Source of the DNA: Ruaniaceae bacterium KH17 | GTDB taxonomy: Bacteria > Actinomycetota > Actinomycetes > Actinomycetales > Actinomycetaceae | Direction: 5' to 3' | Length of the DNA stretch: 64,000 bases | Assembly: GCA_900199505.1 (NCBI GenBank) | Contig: FZQV01000009.1 | Coordinates: 1-64,000, forward strand | In this document: positions 36,175-45,717 of the stretch, in pieces | Layout of the letters: every line of letters begins with the position of its first letter | Position numbering within the stretch: position 1 is the stretch's first letter | Program-made: the position numbers and the translations under genes | The notes under the pieces: generated by a model | The model's input: only the letters and a program-made list of their open reading frames with translations | What the model was told of the DNA's origin: nothing | The model's database searches: none

Positions 36175-38745
36175 GTGAGCGACGAAGAAACCTACGAAGG
36201 CGACGAGATCGCCGTTTCCACCGAGGGGCGTCAGTCAATCGAGCAGGTGGATCTGCAAACGGAGATGCAGCGCTCCTACCTCGACTACGCGATGAGCGTG
36301 ATCGTGGGCCGCGCTCTTCCGGATGTGCGCGATGGCCTCAAGCCCGTGCACCGGCGCGTGCTGTACGCGATGTATGACGGCGGCTACCGCCCCACCTCCG
36401 CGTTCTCCAAGTGCGCACGCGTGGTGGGCGACGTGATGGGTAACTACCACCCGCACGGTGACGCGGCGATCTATGACGCGCTCGTGCGCCTCGTGCAGCC
36501 GTGGTCGCTGCGCTACCCGCTCGTGCAAGGACAAGGCAACTTCGGTTCGGCCGGTAACCTTTCCGCCGCCGCCCAGCGCTACACCGAGTGCCGGATGGCG
36601 CCGCTGGCGATGGAGATGGTGCGCGATATCGATCGCGACACCGTGGACTTCCAGGACAACTACGACGGTCGCAACCAGGAGCCCACCGTGCTCCCGGCCC
36701 GATTCCCCAACCTGCTGGTGAATGGTTCGGAGGGGATCGCCGTCGGCATGGCCACGAAGATTCCGCCGCACAACCTCCGCGAGGTGGCCGACGGCGTCAA
36801 CTGGCTCCTGGACAACCCGGAGGCCACGAAGGAGGAGATCCTCGAGGCGCTGATGCAGCGCATCAAGGGCCCGGACTTCCCCACGGGTGCCACGATTCTC
36901 GGCACCCAGGGCATCGACGACGCCTACCGAACCGGGCGCGGCTCGATCACGCAGCGCGCGGTGGTGGCCGTGGAGGAGATCCACAACCGCCAGTGCCTCG
37001 TGGTCACCGAGCTGCCGTATCAGGTGAACCCGGACAACCTCGTGGACAAGATCGCCATGCAGGTGCGCGATGGCAAGCTCGCGGGCATCGCGGACATCCG
37101 CGACGAGTCCTCCGGCCGCGCCGGCCTGCGGATCGTGATCGTGCTGAAGCGCGACGCGATCGCCAAGGTGGTCCTCAACAACCTCTACAAGCACACGCAG
37201 CTCCAGGACAACTTCCCGGCGAACATGCTGGCCCTGGTCGACGGCGTTCCGCGCACCCTCTCGCTCGACGGTTTCGTGCGCTACTGGGTGCGGCACCAGC
37301 TCGAGGTCGTGGTGCGGCGCACGCAGTTCTTGCTCGCCGAGGCCGAGAAGCGGCTGCACATTCTCGAGGGTTACCTGAAGGCGCTCGACGCCCTGGACGA
37401 GGTGATCGCGCTGATCCGCGCCTCCGCCTCCGCCGATGCTGCACGAGTCGGCTTGATGGAGCTGCTGGACATCGACGAGAAGCAGGCCGAGGCCATCCTC
37501 TCGATGCAGCTACGCCGCCTCGCCGCAATGGAGCGCCAGAAGATCCTCGACGAGCACGCCGAGGTCTCCGAGCGAGTGAAGGACTACCGCGACATCCTCG
37601 CGAAGCCCGAGCGGCAGCGGGACATCGTGCGCACCGAACTGCGCGAGATCGTCGACAAGTACGGCGACGAGCGCCGCACCCACATCCTCCCGTATGACGG
37701 CGACATGTCCGCGGAGGACCTGATCCCCGAGGAGGACGTGGTCGTCACGATCACACACGGCGGGTATGCGAAGCGCACGCGAACCGATAACTACCGTTCC
37801 CAACGGCGCGGGGGTAAGGGTGTGCGCGGGGCCTCCCTGCGGGGGGACGACGTCGTCGACCACTTCTTCGTGACCACCACCCACCACTGGCTACTGTTCT
37901 TCACGAACCTCGGCCGCGTGTACCGAGCGAAGGGCTACGAACTGCCGGAGGGCGGCCGCGATTCCAAGGGCCAGCACGTGGCGAATCTGCTTGCGTTCCA
38001 ACCCGACGAGCGGATCGCTCAGGTGCTCGCCATTCGCGACTACGAGCAGGCGGATTACCTGGCGCTCGCCACGCGCAGTGGCCTCGTGAAGAAGACCCGG
38101 CTCGCCGAGTACGACTCCAACCGCACCGGTGGCGTGATCGCGATCAACCTACGCGAAGACGAGTCTGGGACCCCCGACGAGGTGGTGGGCGCTCAGCTCG
38201 TAAATGCGGATGAAGACTTGCTGCTGGTCTCCCGGCGCGGGATGTCGCTGCGGTTCACGGCGGACGATTCGCAGCTGCGGCCCATGGGGCGCCCAACCTC
38301 CGGTGTGCGGGGCATGGCGTTCCGTGAGGGTGACTCGTTGCTCACCATGGAGAAGGTGCTACCGGAGTCCGATCTGTTTGTGGTGACCGAGGGCGGCTTC
38401 GCGAAGCGCACGGCGGTGACCGAGTACCGGGTGCAGGGCCGTGGCGGCCTCGGCATCAAGGTGGCGAACCTCGTGGAATCGCGCGGCGATCTCGTGGGCG
38501 CGCTGATCCTTGAGCCCGGCCAGGACGTGCTCGTGATCATGGAGCGCGGCAAGATCGTGCGCTCGTCGATGGACGAGGTGAACCGAACCGGTCGCAACAC
38601 CCAGGGTGTCACTTTCGCGAAGCCCGACGACGGCGATCGCATCATCGCGGTGGCGCGAAACATTGAAGACGACGAGGACGCGGAAGAGGAAACCCTCGGC
38701 TCTGGCGTAGACTCTGACGAGGCCGAAACGGCAGAGGAGAACTGA
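36175..38745 (+). CDS. gyrA: DNA gyrase subunit A
   Basis: 856 residues. Catalytic Tyr136 in QRYTECR; the quinolone region reads [16 protein letters not shown]; the GyrA box QRRGGKG opens the DNA-wrapping beta-pinwheel; an acidic tail follows. Position Ala97 corresponds to Ser83 of the E. coli protein, and Asp101 to Asp87. GTG start at 36175, preceded by AAGGA. The stop overlaps the DUF3566 start (TGATG). Confidence 0.98.
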   Translation: MSDEETYEGDEIAVSTEGRQSIEQVDLQTEMQRSYLDYAMSVIVGRALPDVRDGLKPVHRRVLYAMYDGGYRPTSAFSKCARVVGDVMGNYHPHGDAAIYDALVRLVQPWSLRYPLVQGQGNFGSAGNLSAAAQRYTECRMAPLAMEMVRDIDRDTVDFQDNYDGRNQEPTVLPARFPNLLVNGSEGIAVGMATKIPPHNLREVADGVNWLLDNPEATKEEILEALMQRIKGPDFPTGATILGTQGIDDAYRTGRGSITQRAVVAVEEIHNRQCLVVTELPYQVNPDNLVDKIAMQVRDGKLAGIADIRDESSGRAGLRIVIVLKRDAIAKVVLNNLYKHTQLQDNFPANMLALVDGVPRTLSLDGFVRYWVRHQLEVVVRRTQFLLAEAEKRLHILEGYLKALDALDEVIALIRASASADAARVGLMELLDIDEKQAEAILSMQLRRLAAMERQKILDEHAEVSERVKDYRDILAKPERQRDIVRTELREIVDKYGDERRTHILPYDGDMSAEDLIPEEDVVVTITHGGYAKRTRTDNYRSQRRGGKGVRGASLRGDDVVDHFFVTTTHHWLLFFTNLGRVYRAKGYELPEGGRDSKGQHVANLLAFQPDERIAQVLAIRDYEQADYLALATRSGLVKKTRLAEYDSNRTGGVIAINLREDESGTPDEVVGAQLVNADEDLLLVSRRGMSLRFTADDSQLRPMGRPTSGVRGMAFREGDSLLTMEKVLPESDLFVVTEGGFAKRTAVTEYRVQGRGGLGIKVANLVESRGDLVGALILEPGQDVLVIMERGKIVRSSMDEVNRTGRNTQGVTFAKPDDGDRIIAVARNIEDDEDAEEETLGSGVDSDEAETAEEN

Positions 38746-39341
38746 TGAGTAGCTCGGCACCGCCACCTCCCCCCGAGGACACGACGGGGAGCCCTGAATC
38801 CACGGGAAGCGAACCCACGGCGACCTTCCCCACGCGGGCGAGCACCGTCACGGATGAGCCCACGTCGAGTTTCGACGCGGATGTGCTTGCCGAGCCAACC
38901 GTTACTGTGAGCGCGCCTGCAGCAACGCGGAGCATGGTACAGACCGAGCGCCCGCAGTTGCGTGGGGCGCCCAGCTCGGCCGGCCCGCGCCGTGTGCGGA
39001 TGTCGATCACGCACGTCGATCCGTGGTCTGTGATGAAGCTGGCGTTCCTGCTCTCGGTGGCGATCGGCATCATGACCGTGGTTGCGGCCGCGCTCGTGTG
39101 GTCCGTGCTGGATTCGATGGAGGTGTTCGGGAAGATCTCCGAACTCCTCGAAGAGCTGCGCGTTCCGAAGCTGCTGGAGCTGATGCAATTCGTCGAGTTC
39201 GATTCGGTGCTCTCGATCTCTGTGCTGATCTCCGTGCTCAACATCGTGTTGATGACGGCGCTTTCCGCGATCATGGCGTTGCTGTACAACATCACCGCCG
39301 CGCTCGTGGGCGGCGTGCACATCACGATGATGGACGAGTAG
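38745..39341 (+). CDS. DUF3566 membrane protein
   Basis: 198 residues. A disordered Pro/Ser/Thr N-terminal half leads into the DUF3566 core: RVRMSITHVDPWSVMKLAFL, a membrane segment, an amphipathic stretch, a second membrane segment and HITMMDE. Conserved directly after gyrA in actinobacteria; function unknown. One-base overlap with the gyrA stop indicates coupling. Confidence 0.88.
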   Translation: MSSSAPPPPPEDTTGSPESTGSEPTATFPTRASTVTDEPTSSFDADVLAEPTVTVSAPAATRSMVQTERPQLRGAPSSAGPRRVRMSITHVDPWSVMKLAFLLSVAIGIMTVVAAALVWSVLDSMEVFGKISELLEELRVPKLLELMQFVEFDSVLSISVLISVLNIVLMTALSAIMALLYNITAALVGGVHITMMDE

Positions 39342-39433
39342 CCGTCCGAGCGGGTGAGACACCTTCCACACCCAACCAGTTTGAGTCAGAGCCCCGATTC
39401 GGGATACTCTTTCTTGGCGCCATCTGGTGCATC

Positions 39434-39510
39434 GGGCCTATAGCTCAGTCGGTTAGAGCGCTTCCCTGATAAGGAAGAGGTCCCGCGTTCAAGTCGCGGT
39501 AGGCCCACCA
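39434..39510 (+). tRNA. tRNA-Ile (GAT)
   Basis: 77 bases including encoded CCA. Acceptor GGGCCTA/TAGGCCC, D-arm TAGCTCAGTCGGTTAGAGCG, anticodon stem CTTCC/GGAAG with loop CTGATAA (anticodon GAT at 39468-39470), T-arm with GTTCAAGTC. No 16S or 23S gene is near. Confidence 0.97.
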
Positions 39511-39586
39511 TTGAATGCGAGCGGGGAGTGATGTGCTCCCGGTTCCCGGGCGGCATGATGCCGGACAACCGAGAATGGAGTTGACC

Positions 39587-39730
39587 ATGAAGAAGTTCGT
39601 GCTGATCGCTGTTGGGGCGGCGGCCGGCTGGATTGTCTGGTCGCGGGTGCAGCAGGAGCGCGCGGAGCGTGAGCTCTGGGCCGAGGTGACCGATTCCTTC
39701 GGCGAGACCCCCGAGTCCTACCGCGTGTAG
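39587..39730 (+). CDS. DLW-39 family small membrane protein
   Basis: 47 residues: MKKFVLIAVGAAAGWIVWSR, then a charged helix VQQERAERELWAEVTD. One membrane segment. Resembles the short actinobacterial DLW-39 proteins, which sit near the gyrA tRNA-Ile in many genomes; function unknown. ATG with GGAG seven bases upstream. Confidence 0.75.
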   Translation: MKKFVLIAVGAAAGWIVWSRVQQERAERELWAEVTDSFGETPESYRV

Positions 39731-39741
39731 CGCCGTCCCCC

Positions 39742-39817
39742 TCCAAACTTGTGCTCTGGGTGCACCTTTTTGACGCTCAACACCCCCAAACCGTGCACCT
39801 ACAGCACAAGTTTGGGA
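39742..39817. repeat. intergenic inverted repeat A1 (CTTGTGCT family)
   Basis: CCAAACTTGTGCT pairs with AGCACAAGTTTGG (13 bp), and inner GGTGCAC with GTGCACC (7 bp), around 27 bases. It fills almost the whole space between converging DLW-39 (12 bases away) and SorC (11 bases away) stop codons. The same outer arms occur at 56075-56142. Confidence 0.75.
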
Positions 39818-39827
39818 ATGGGTGGGG

Positions 39828-40784
39828 TTAGTGGCTGAGGACTGAGCGGGCGAGGCCTTCGTCCACCACCAGCTCGGTAATCAATCCTGCGGCGAGAGCG
39901 CCCTCGAGGCTCTGCCGCTTCGTGCGTCCGGAGACCACGCACAGCCGGTGCGGTATCTGCCGGATCGTGTCGAGCGGCGGCCCGCTTGAGCGCCCGTTGA
40001 GCGCGAGCCCATCGTCGCTGCCGTCGATTCGATAGAACACGGTGGCGCAATCTCCCACGATCCCGGAGTCCATGATCTCGGCCATGTCGACGGCGTCGAG
40101 GTAGCCGTCCGTATACACATGCGAGGGGACCTCCCCCTTAGGTGCGCCGAGTCCGAAAAAGAACAGGCCGACGTCGGCCTGGATGTCGAGCACACTTCGC
40201 ACCGAACGCTCGCGCCACATGGCGAGTTTGGTCTCCGGATTGTCGAAGAAGGCGGGCACGGGGAACTCGTGGAGGGTTGCACCGAGCGCGTCGGCATAGC
40301 GGCCGAGTAGGTCGCCGGCGTAGGAGAGGCCCTCGGTGCGTAGGTTCATGGCGCCGTTCATCTGGACAACATGGACATCGTGCAACGGCTTGCTGGGCAG
40401 GTTCCGGGCCACGGCGGAGAGCGTGGCCCCCCACGCGAGTCCCACGGTGAGGTTGGAGCGCACCGCGGTGGCGAGGACCCCGGCGGCGGTGCGAGCCGTT
40501 CGCTGGAGGCGCTCGTAGCTCGAGGATGATGTGGGAACGGGAACCACGTGGGCGGTGACGCCGTAGCGATCGGAGAACTGTGCCTCGAGGTGGTTCCGCG
40601 CTTCCTGCGGCGAGTGGATCTTGATCTCCACGAGGCCAGTCTCGCGCGCGGCAGAAAGCAGTCGGGAGACGGAGGAACGTGAGGTGCTCAGCTCGCGCGC
40701 GATCGCGTCCATCGTCATGTCCTGCACGTAGTACAGCTGTGCGGCCTGGAGTGCGAGCCTGGTCCGGCCCGGGTCACTGATCAT
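39828..40784 (-). CDS. SorC-family sugar-responsive transcriptional regulator
   Basis: 318 residues. N-terminal helix-turn-helix (about 13-55, ALQAAQLYYVQDMTMDAIAR and TSRSSVSRLLSAARE) and the large sugar-phosphate-binding domain of SorC/DeoR-type proteins (VGLAWGATLSAVARNL, HEFPVPAFFDNPETKLAM, GLGAPKG). ATG at 40784 follows AAAGGG. No sugar operon is adjacent, so its targets are elsewhere or it acts on itself and the divergent small gene. Confidence 0.85.
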   Translation of the reverse strand: MISDPGRTRLALQAAQLYYVQDMTMDAIARELSTSRSSVSRLLSAARETGLVEIKIHSPQEARNHLEAQFSDRYGVTAHVVPVPTSSSSYERLQRTARTAAGVLATAVRSNLTVGLAWGATLSAVARNLPSKPLHDVHVVQMNGAMNLRTEGLSYAGDLLGRYADALGATLHEFPVPAFFDNPETKLAMWRERSVRSVLDIQADVGLFFFGLGAPKGEVPSHVYTDGYLDAVDMAEIMDSGIVGDCATVFYRIDGSDDGLALNGRSSGPPLDTIRQIPHRLCVVSGRTKRQSLEGALAAGLITELVVDEGLARSVLSH

Positions 40785-40850
40785 CGGCGGTCCCTTTCCC
40801 ACTCAAGTATGCACGCCCGTTCGCTTCACTTCCCCTCCTTTCCCAACCGA

Positions 40851-40904
40851 ACTGGTTAGAGCTCTGGCGTGCCGAGGTCCAGAGACGCCAGAGCTGCAAC
40901 CACT
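40851..40904. repeat. intergenic inverted repeat D1
   Basis: AGCTCTGGCGT (40860-40870) pairs perfectly with ACGCCAGAGCT (40885-40895); outer ACTGGTT and AACCACT pair with one mismatch, giving a 54-base span. It lies in the divergent region 67 bases upstream of the SorC gene. The right half CCAGAGCTGCAACCACT recurs with one change at 49753-49769. Confidence 0.75.
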
Positions 40905-40988
40905 TCTTGCTCGATCAGTGTGAGGGGGGTCGCGTTCAGGGGAACGGGTAGCGACGGTAGAATGGGCGAGGTCAATGAAGGAGACGTA

Positions 40989-41093
40989 GTGGAGCAGGAC
41001 CGCCGGAAGCGGCGCCAGAGGATGATCGCGTGGATCGCGATCTTCGCGATGGTCGCGACCCCGCTCTTTGGCGTGGTTCTGTCACAGTTCTGA
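40989..41093 (+). CDS. small single-pass membrane protein
   Basis: 34 residues from GTG 40989: a basic stretch VEQDRRKRRQR followed by one membrane segment MIAWIAIFAMVATPLFGVVL. AAGGAG lies five to six bases upstream, which decides the start. No family recognised. Its position just before tRNA-Ala and the good ribosome site support it being real. Confidence 0.55.
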   Translation: MEQDRRKRRQRMIAWIAIFAMVATPLFGVVLSQF

Positions 41094-41132
41094 GGGACTG
41101 CTACGATACTCATCGTGCCTTCGGGTTGACGA

Positions 41133-41205
41133 GGGGCTATGGCGCAATTGGTAGCGCACCTGCTTTGCAAGCAGGGGGTTACGGGTTCGAGTCCCGTTAG
41201 CTCCA
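41133..41205 (+). tRNA. tRNA-Ala (TGC)
   Basis: 73 bases. Acceptor GGGGCTA/TAGCTCC, D-arm TGGCGCAATTGGTAGCGCA, anticodon stem CCTGC/GCAGG with loop TTTGCAA (anticodon TGC at 41166-41168), T-arm with GTTCGAGTC. The genome continues ACCG, so the final CCA is not fully encoded. Confidence 0.97.
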
Positions 41206-41692
41206 CCGAAATATCAACGACTATCAGCCCTTGAGGGCTGGCTACTGGCTCCCGGTCCCACGGAAACCCCACGGACTGAAAACGAAACCCGCAAACTCGA
41301 GCCCACCGGCGGCCGGATATTTGCGGCCTCGCCCGCGAAAGACAGGGGCGGGGATCCCGCTGCGCATGACAGAGAACGCGCGGCCCGAACGCGGCCGGGC
41401 ATGACAAGAGCCGGTGAGCTGTGCACGAGCACTGCCTCCGGCTCTTGTCAGTGAGAGCGGCTCAGCTGTCGAAGGGGACTGCCTGCCGCCCGCACCGTCT
41501 CCAGTGCTACCCGCTCGCCGACCGTCCGTGGTCACCATTCGCCCCACGGATATGGATCCGTGCCCTGAGCGGTCGCAGTCCGCCCCACTCTGCGGCGGTG
41601 GCTCTGCGGCCACGAGCCACGTGGGGATCCGCGGGGAATAAACCGCCGCGATCGCGCGTAGTGTCGGCAGAGAATTACCGAAGGAGGGACGC
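41206..41692. other. 487-base gap after tRNA-Ala
   Basis: No gene is supported. CAGCCC-TTGA-GGGCTG at 41225-41240 is a possible tRNA transcript terminator. A larger inverted repeat is at 41402-41450. A long open frame on the minus strand through this gap and the antiporter gene has the composition of a shadow frame. No clear attachment-site duplication of the tRNA end is seen. Confidence 0.6.
41402..41450. repeat. intergenic inverted repeat upstream of the antiporter
   Basis: TGACAAGAGCCGG pairs perfectly with CCGGCTCTTGTCA (13 bp), and inner GTGC with GCAC. It is 243 bases before the antiporter start and not next to a stop codon. Confidence 0.75.
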
Positions 41693-43201
41693 GTGACCGC
41701 AGTCCTGATTGGTGTTATCGCCGTACTTGTTGTGACGGCGGCGGCGGAACTGCTGTCCGAGAGGACCCGGATCGCCGCACCCATCCTGCTCCTCGCGATC
41801 GGCGCCGCCGTGGCGCGCATCCCCAATATGCCCGAGTTCGAGATCGATCCGGAACTCGTGCTCATGGTGATCCTGCCGCCACTGCTGTACTCCGCGGCGG
41901 TCAACATGCCGATCAATGAGTTCCGGCGGAACCTCATGCCGATCGGCACGCTCGCCATTGTGCTCGTGGCGGTCTCGGCCGCCGTGATCGGCTTCGTGGG
42001 CCGCGTGATGATCTGGATGCGCTCGAAGATCCACGAGGTCACGCCGGATACCGTGCTCTCGCTGGCCACCCCATTCGTTGCCTTCCTTCCCGCCGAGCAC
42101 CTGCACGCTTCGGGCCTGGTGGCCGCCGTCGTCGCCGGGCTCGTGGCCAGCAGCCGGGGCCCGCGCGTTCTCACCCCCACGCAGCGCATGTCCTCCAAGA
42201 CCACGTGGAACTCGCTGATGATGATCCTCGAATCGTCCGTTTTTCTGCTGATGGGCCTGGAACTCACCGCCGTCGTGGACGATCTACACGGCGACTCTTA
42301 CGGCTGGCAGCTCGCCGCCGGGATCGCCGCGCTTGCCCTTGTGCTGTCGCTGGTGCTGCGCACGATCGTGGTCTTCCCGCTCTTGAGATGGCTCGCCCGC
42401 CGCTCGGAACGCCGCTCGCAGTACCGCCCGCAGCTCGAGAAGGCAACGCAACGTGTCGATGCCGCACTTGATTCTCCCGACGGCGCACCGGCCAACCCTG
42501 GGCGGGTGGCGGAGTTCCGGCAGCGCATGACGCGAATGATCTCGGATCTCGACTACCACTCGGATCACGCTCTCGGCCCGCGTGAAGGCGCAGTGATGAT
42601 CTGGGCTGGCATGCGCGGGGCGATCACTCTGGCCGCCGCGCAGACCCTGCCGCTGGCCACGCCCCACCGGTCGTTCCTGATCTTCGTTGCATTCCTCGTG
42701 GCGGCGGGTTCGCTTCTGATCCAGGGCACCACGCTCAATCTCGCAGTGAAGCTGATCCGGCCGAGGGAGGCCGGAGAGGTCAATCCTGAGGAACACGAGG
42801 AGCTTCGGGCCATCTTGCGCGGCGCCGTACGGACGGCAACGCCGCCCCAACCGATCCAGGACCTCCTCGCAAAGATGGATCCGGATGCCGATTCGGAGGA
42901 GCTCCGCAAGGCGGCCGTCGCCCTCGCCCGCCAGCAGTTCGAGGCGATGCGCGCCCATTCCGCCGACGACGTCGGGCCGGGCGGTCCACCATCGCCCCTT
43001 TCGAAAATCTCTCCCGAGGAACGACGTGCCGTGGTCCAGACCTCCTACGACTACGCACTCGCGCTCATCTCGGCGCAGCGTGACGCCCTGCTGGATGCGA
43101 ATGACACGGGCGTGTTCAGCCCCGAGGCGATCGGCGAAGCACTCGACCGGCTCGACGCGGACCAGCTCTCGCTAGAGACCCGCGCCGTCTCGCTCAACTG
43201 A
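41693..43201 (+). CDS. CPA1-type Na+/H+ antiporter homologue lacking the central ion-binding region
   Basis: 502 residues. Flanking parts are clearly CPA1: IDPELVLMVILPPLLYSAAV, the later half SLATPFVAFLPAEHLHASG, FLLMGLEL and WAGMRGAITLAAA. Between residue 99 and 104 the sequence passes from AAVIGFV straight to GRVMIWMRSK, omitting about 100 residues where the family has SPTDAVA and the EGESLVND pair that binds the ion. The frame is intact, so this is an in-frame internal loss. The C-terminal cytosolic tail (about 360-502) is normal. GTG at 41693 has AAGGAGG upstream. Transport activity is doubtful. Confidence 0.82.
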   Translation: MTAVLIGVIAVLVVTAAAELLSERTRIAAPILLLAIGAAVARIPNMPEFEIDPELVLMVILPPLLYSAAVNMPINEFRRNLMPIGTLAIVLVAVSAAVIGFVGRVMIWMRSKIHEVTPDTVLSLATPFVAFLPAEHLHASGLVAAVVAGLVASSRGPRVLTPTQRMSSKTTWNSLMMILESSVFLLMGLELTAVVDDLHGDSYGWQLAAGIAALALVLSLVLRTIVVFPLLRWLARRSERRSQYRPQLEKATQRVDAALDSPDGAPANPGRVAEFRQRMTRMISDLDYHSDHALGPREGAVMIWAGMRGAITLAAAQTLPLATPHRSFLIFVAFLVAAGSLLIQGTTLNLAVKLIRPREAGEVNPEEHEELRAILRGAVRTATPPQPIQDLLAKMDPDADSEELRKAAVALARQQFEAMRAHSADDVGPGGPPSPLSKISPEERRAVVQTSYDYALALISAQRDALLDANDTGVFSPEAIGEALDRLDADQLSLETRAVSLN

Positions 43202-43227
43202 CGGCCGCTGTGGGCCGCGCGTTCCAC

Positions 43228-43282
43228 AAGTTGCGTGCTGGTCCCGTAATGACTCAGGTTTGGCGGGACGTGGACGCAAGTT
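43228..43282. repeat. intergenic inverted repeat A2
   Basis: AAGTTGCGT/ACGCAAGTT (one mismatch) with inner GTCCCG/CGGGAC, between converging stop codons of the antiporter (27 bases away) and VIT gene (32 bases away). The outer arms resemble the CTTGTG/CACAAG theme of repeat A1. Confidence 0.65.
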
Positions 43283-43313
43283 CGTGCATCAGGGCCGGCG
43301 GGGCCACGCGCGG

Positions 43314-43991
43314 CTAGCCAATCAGGTTGCCCGCTACGACGGCGGCGCCCAACGCGGCGGCTCCGATCAGGAGGGACCGCAGAATCGTGGGGAGCACGCG
43401 TGTGTGGCCGAGCTTCGAGAGGACGAGCGCGGTGATCACGAGCGATATCGCCACACCCACGACGATGTACTCCTCGACCCACATCCGAGGGACGAAGAAG
43501 GAGACGAGCACCGGCACGAGCGATCCCAGGAGGAAGAACAAGCCGGAGCCGAGCGCTTCACGGAATGGCTCGCTGGGAGTGAGCACCTCCGTAATCCCGT
43601 ACTCCGTCTCGAGTTGGGCAGAGAGGGCATCGACAGCGCTGAGTTCCTCGGCGACAGCGCGCGCGGTGTCCTGACTCAAGCCCTTCGCCTGGAAGTGCTC
43701 CACCAGCTCCGCGATCTCTTCCTCGGGGCTCAGCTCTAGCAGGCGTTGCTCTTCGCGAATCAGGTCCCGCTGAACCTCCAGCTCCGCCGCCTCTTCGCTG
43801 TATTTCGCGCCACCCACCGAAACAGCACCGGCCAGGGCAGCAACGGAGGCGATGATCGGCACGAAGCCCACGTCCATGACCGCCAAACCTTCGGCCAGGC
43901 CCCCGACTGCAAGGACGCCGTCGTTCACATCGGCCACACGCGAGCGGATCATCTCGGGGGAGGGCTGGAAGCGACCAAGTGCGCCGGGCAT
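43314..43991 (-). CDS. VIT1/CCC1-family manganese/iron transporter
   Basis: 225 residues. RVADVNDGVLAVGGLAEGLA is the first membrane helix with the ND pair; AGAVSVGGAKYSEEAAELEV leads into the cytoplasmic helical metal-binding insert rich in Glu (about 65-135); three further membrane segments close the protein. Members export or sequester Fe2+/Mn2+. The start ATG at 43991 has only a weak ribosome site. Divergent from the lipoprotein gene. Confidence 0.8.
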   Translation of the reverse strand: MPGALGRFQPSPEMIRSRVADVNDGVLAVGGLAEGLAVMDVGFVPIIASVAALAGAVSVGGAKYSEEAAELEVQRDLIREEQRLLELSPEEEIAELVEHFQAKGLSQDTARAVAEELSAVDALSAQLETEYGITEVLTPSEPFREALGSGLFFLLGSLVPVLVSFFVPRMWVEEYIVVGVAISLVITALVLSKLGHTRVLPTILRSLLIGAAALGAAVVAGNLIG

Positions 43992-44229
43992 GACGCTACA
44001 TCCCAGCTATCACAACGGTCTCGCTCACACCGGAAGTGTATTCCAGGTGGCCCGCAATTGAGGCTCGCTACGTTGTGTGGGGCCGCAAGATCCGAGGCTG
44101 TGCCAGCCGGCGTTGCCAGCTAACTCCCAGAGAACTCGTAGGAGAGGCACATGGCCGGTACAGGCTCCGCGCAGACTCGGTTGGTTGTCTTGTCTTGGAC
44201 GGGCAGACCCGCCCCACACAGAAGGAACG

Positions 44230-45489
44230 ATGATGAAACGCCGCCTCACCACCCAAGCCACCGCTTCACTCGCCGCGATCCTGCTCATCGCCGGGTGCTC
44301 AGCTGGCGCCTCGGATGACACCATAGCAACGTCTCCGGGCGAAGCCGCGGCAGTCGAGACGACCACCGAACCCACCGAGGAATCGAACGAAACAGCCGAT
44401 GCTGCGGGACCCGCGACCAGTACGTCCGCTACGTCCGAGCTGGTGGACGTGGACTGGGACTCCCTGCCCACCACTGAGGTTGAACTGACCGACGACGGCC
44501 TGACCATTACTGAAGCCGGCACCTATGTGCTGACCGGCGAATCCGCCGGCCAGGTCGCCGTGGATACGGACGGCTACGTGCGGCTGATCCTCGACGGCGT
44601 CACCATTAACTCCGCCGAAGGTGCCGCCATCCAGATCGACAACGCCGAACTCGCCGTGATCGAGCTTGCGGACGGGGCCACTAACACGATCTCCGATTCC
44701 GCCACCCGTAGTGACGAAGAGATCGATGGCGCGATCTATTCGTCCGATGGCCTCGTCGTCACCGGCACCGGCACCCTGAACGTAACCGCGAACTTCGCCG
44801 ACGGCGTCGTGGGCAAGGACGATCTGTGGATCGAATCCGGCACCATCAACGTGACCAGTGTTGACGACGGCATCCGTGGGAAGGATTCGCTGAATATCTC
44901 CGGCGGGACCATCACGATCGACGCACAGGGCGACGGCATGAAGTCCTCGAATGACACCGATCTTGGCCTCGGCCAGCTGAACATCACCGGCGGCGACATC
45001 ACGATCACCACCGGCGACGACGCGATCAAGGCCGAGCAGGCGCTTACGATCAGTGGCGGGACGATCGAGATCGTCTCCTCTGTGGAGGGCATTGAGGCGC
45101 CCGTCATCGTGATTGACGGCGGTGACATCAGCGTCAACGCCTCCGACGACGGCATAAACGCCTCCGCCTCCGACATCGTCCTCGAGGGGCTGAGCATCAC
45201 CATCAACGACGGCAACATCACGATCGTGATGGGCGCCGGTGACACAGACGCGATTGACTCCAACGGCGACTTGACGGTCAACGGTGGCACGCTCAACATC
45301 ACCGCGCAATCCGCGTTCGATTACGACGGCACCGGGACCCTGACCGGCGGCACGATCAACGTGAACGGCGAGGCGTGGACCGAACTCACCCAGACTGGCC
45401 CCGGCGCCGGCGGGATGGGCGGCGGCATGGGCGGCCCCGGCGGCGGCCAGCCCGGCGGTGACATGGGCGGTCCTGGGCAGAACGGCTAA
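44230..45489 (+). CDS. carbohydrate-binding beta-helix lipoprotein (Cthe_2159 type)
   Basis: 419 residues. Lipobox LIAGC after the signal segment, a Thr/Glu/Ser linker (about 30-75), then a right-handed beta-helix with rungs such as ISGGTITID, ITGGDITITTGDDAIKA and VNGGTLNITAQ. The founding member binds polygalacturonate and cellulose with calcium. The tail is almost pure Gly/Met/Pro (GGMGGGMGGPGGG). ATG 44230, preceded by AAGGAA. No enzymatic site is evident, so it is a surface binding or adhesion protein. The 238 bases before it show no further feature. Confidence 0.82.
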   Translation: MMKRRLTTQATASLAAILLIAGCSAGASDDTIATSPGEAAAVETTTEPTEESNETADAAGPATSTSATSELVDVDWDSLPTTEVELTDDGLTITEAGTYVLTGESAGQVAVDTDGYVRLILDGVTINSAEGAAIQIDNAELAVIELADGATNTISDSATRSDEEIDGAIYSSDGLVVTGTGTLNVTANFADGVVGKDDLWIESGTINVTSVDDGIRGKDSLNISGGTITIDAQGDGMKSSNDTDLGLGQLNITGGDITITTGDDAIKAEQALTISGGTIEIVSSVEGIEAPVIVIDGGDISVNASDDGINASASDIVLEGLSITINDGNITIVMGAGDTDAIDSNGDLTVNGGTLNITAQSAFDYDGTGTLTGGTINVNGEAWTELTQTGPGAGGMGGGMGGPGGGQPGGDMGGPGQNG

Positions 45490-45572
45490 CCCCCCACACG
45501 CGCAGCTCTCCGGTGGCGCGGAGACTCGCAGAGCAGATGCCCCGACCGATGAGGCCGGGGCATCGTCGCGCT

Positions 45573-45628
45573 GTTGTGGAGTTCTCATCCTTCTATTCGG
45601 CGCAATAGAAGGGCGAGAACTCCACAAC
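45573..45628. repeat. 46-bp-class palindrome B1, upstream of the asparaginase gene
   Basis: GTTGTGGAGTTCTC pairs with GAGAACTCCACAAC, and CTTCTATT with AATAGAAG, with three mismatched positions between and a six-base centre. Plan: TGTGGAG, 11 variable bases, CTATT, six bases, AATAG, 11 bases, CTCCACA. It lies 83 bases after the lipoprotein stop. Repeat B2 has the same plan. Confidence 0.85.
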
Positions 45629-45717
45629 GTGAGCGTGGCCCTCCGTTGCGCTTACTCGTCGAGCTTCTGGGCGTCGCGGGGCGGGGTGGGGTGCGCGGGT
45701 AGGCCTACGATGAACCC

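Noticed and set aside
41133-41460. tRNA-Ala 3' region as an integration site
   Set aside because: No duplicate of the tRNA 3' end, no integrase and no foreign gene cargo are visible.
41242-42267. Long open frame on the minus strand opposite the antiporter gene
   Set aside because: Runs through the tRNA gap and the antisense of a recognisable gene; Ser/Thr/Arg-rich composition with no family resemblance.
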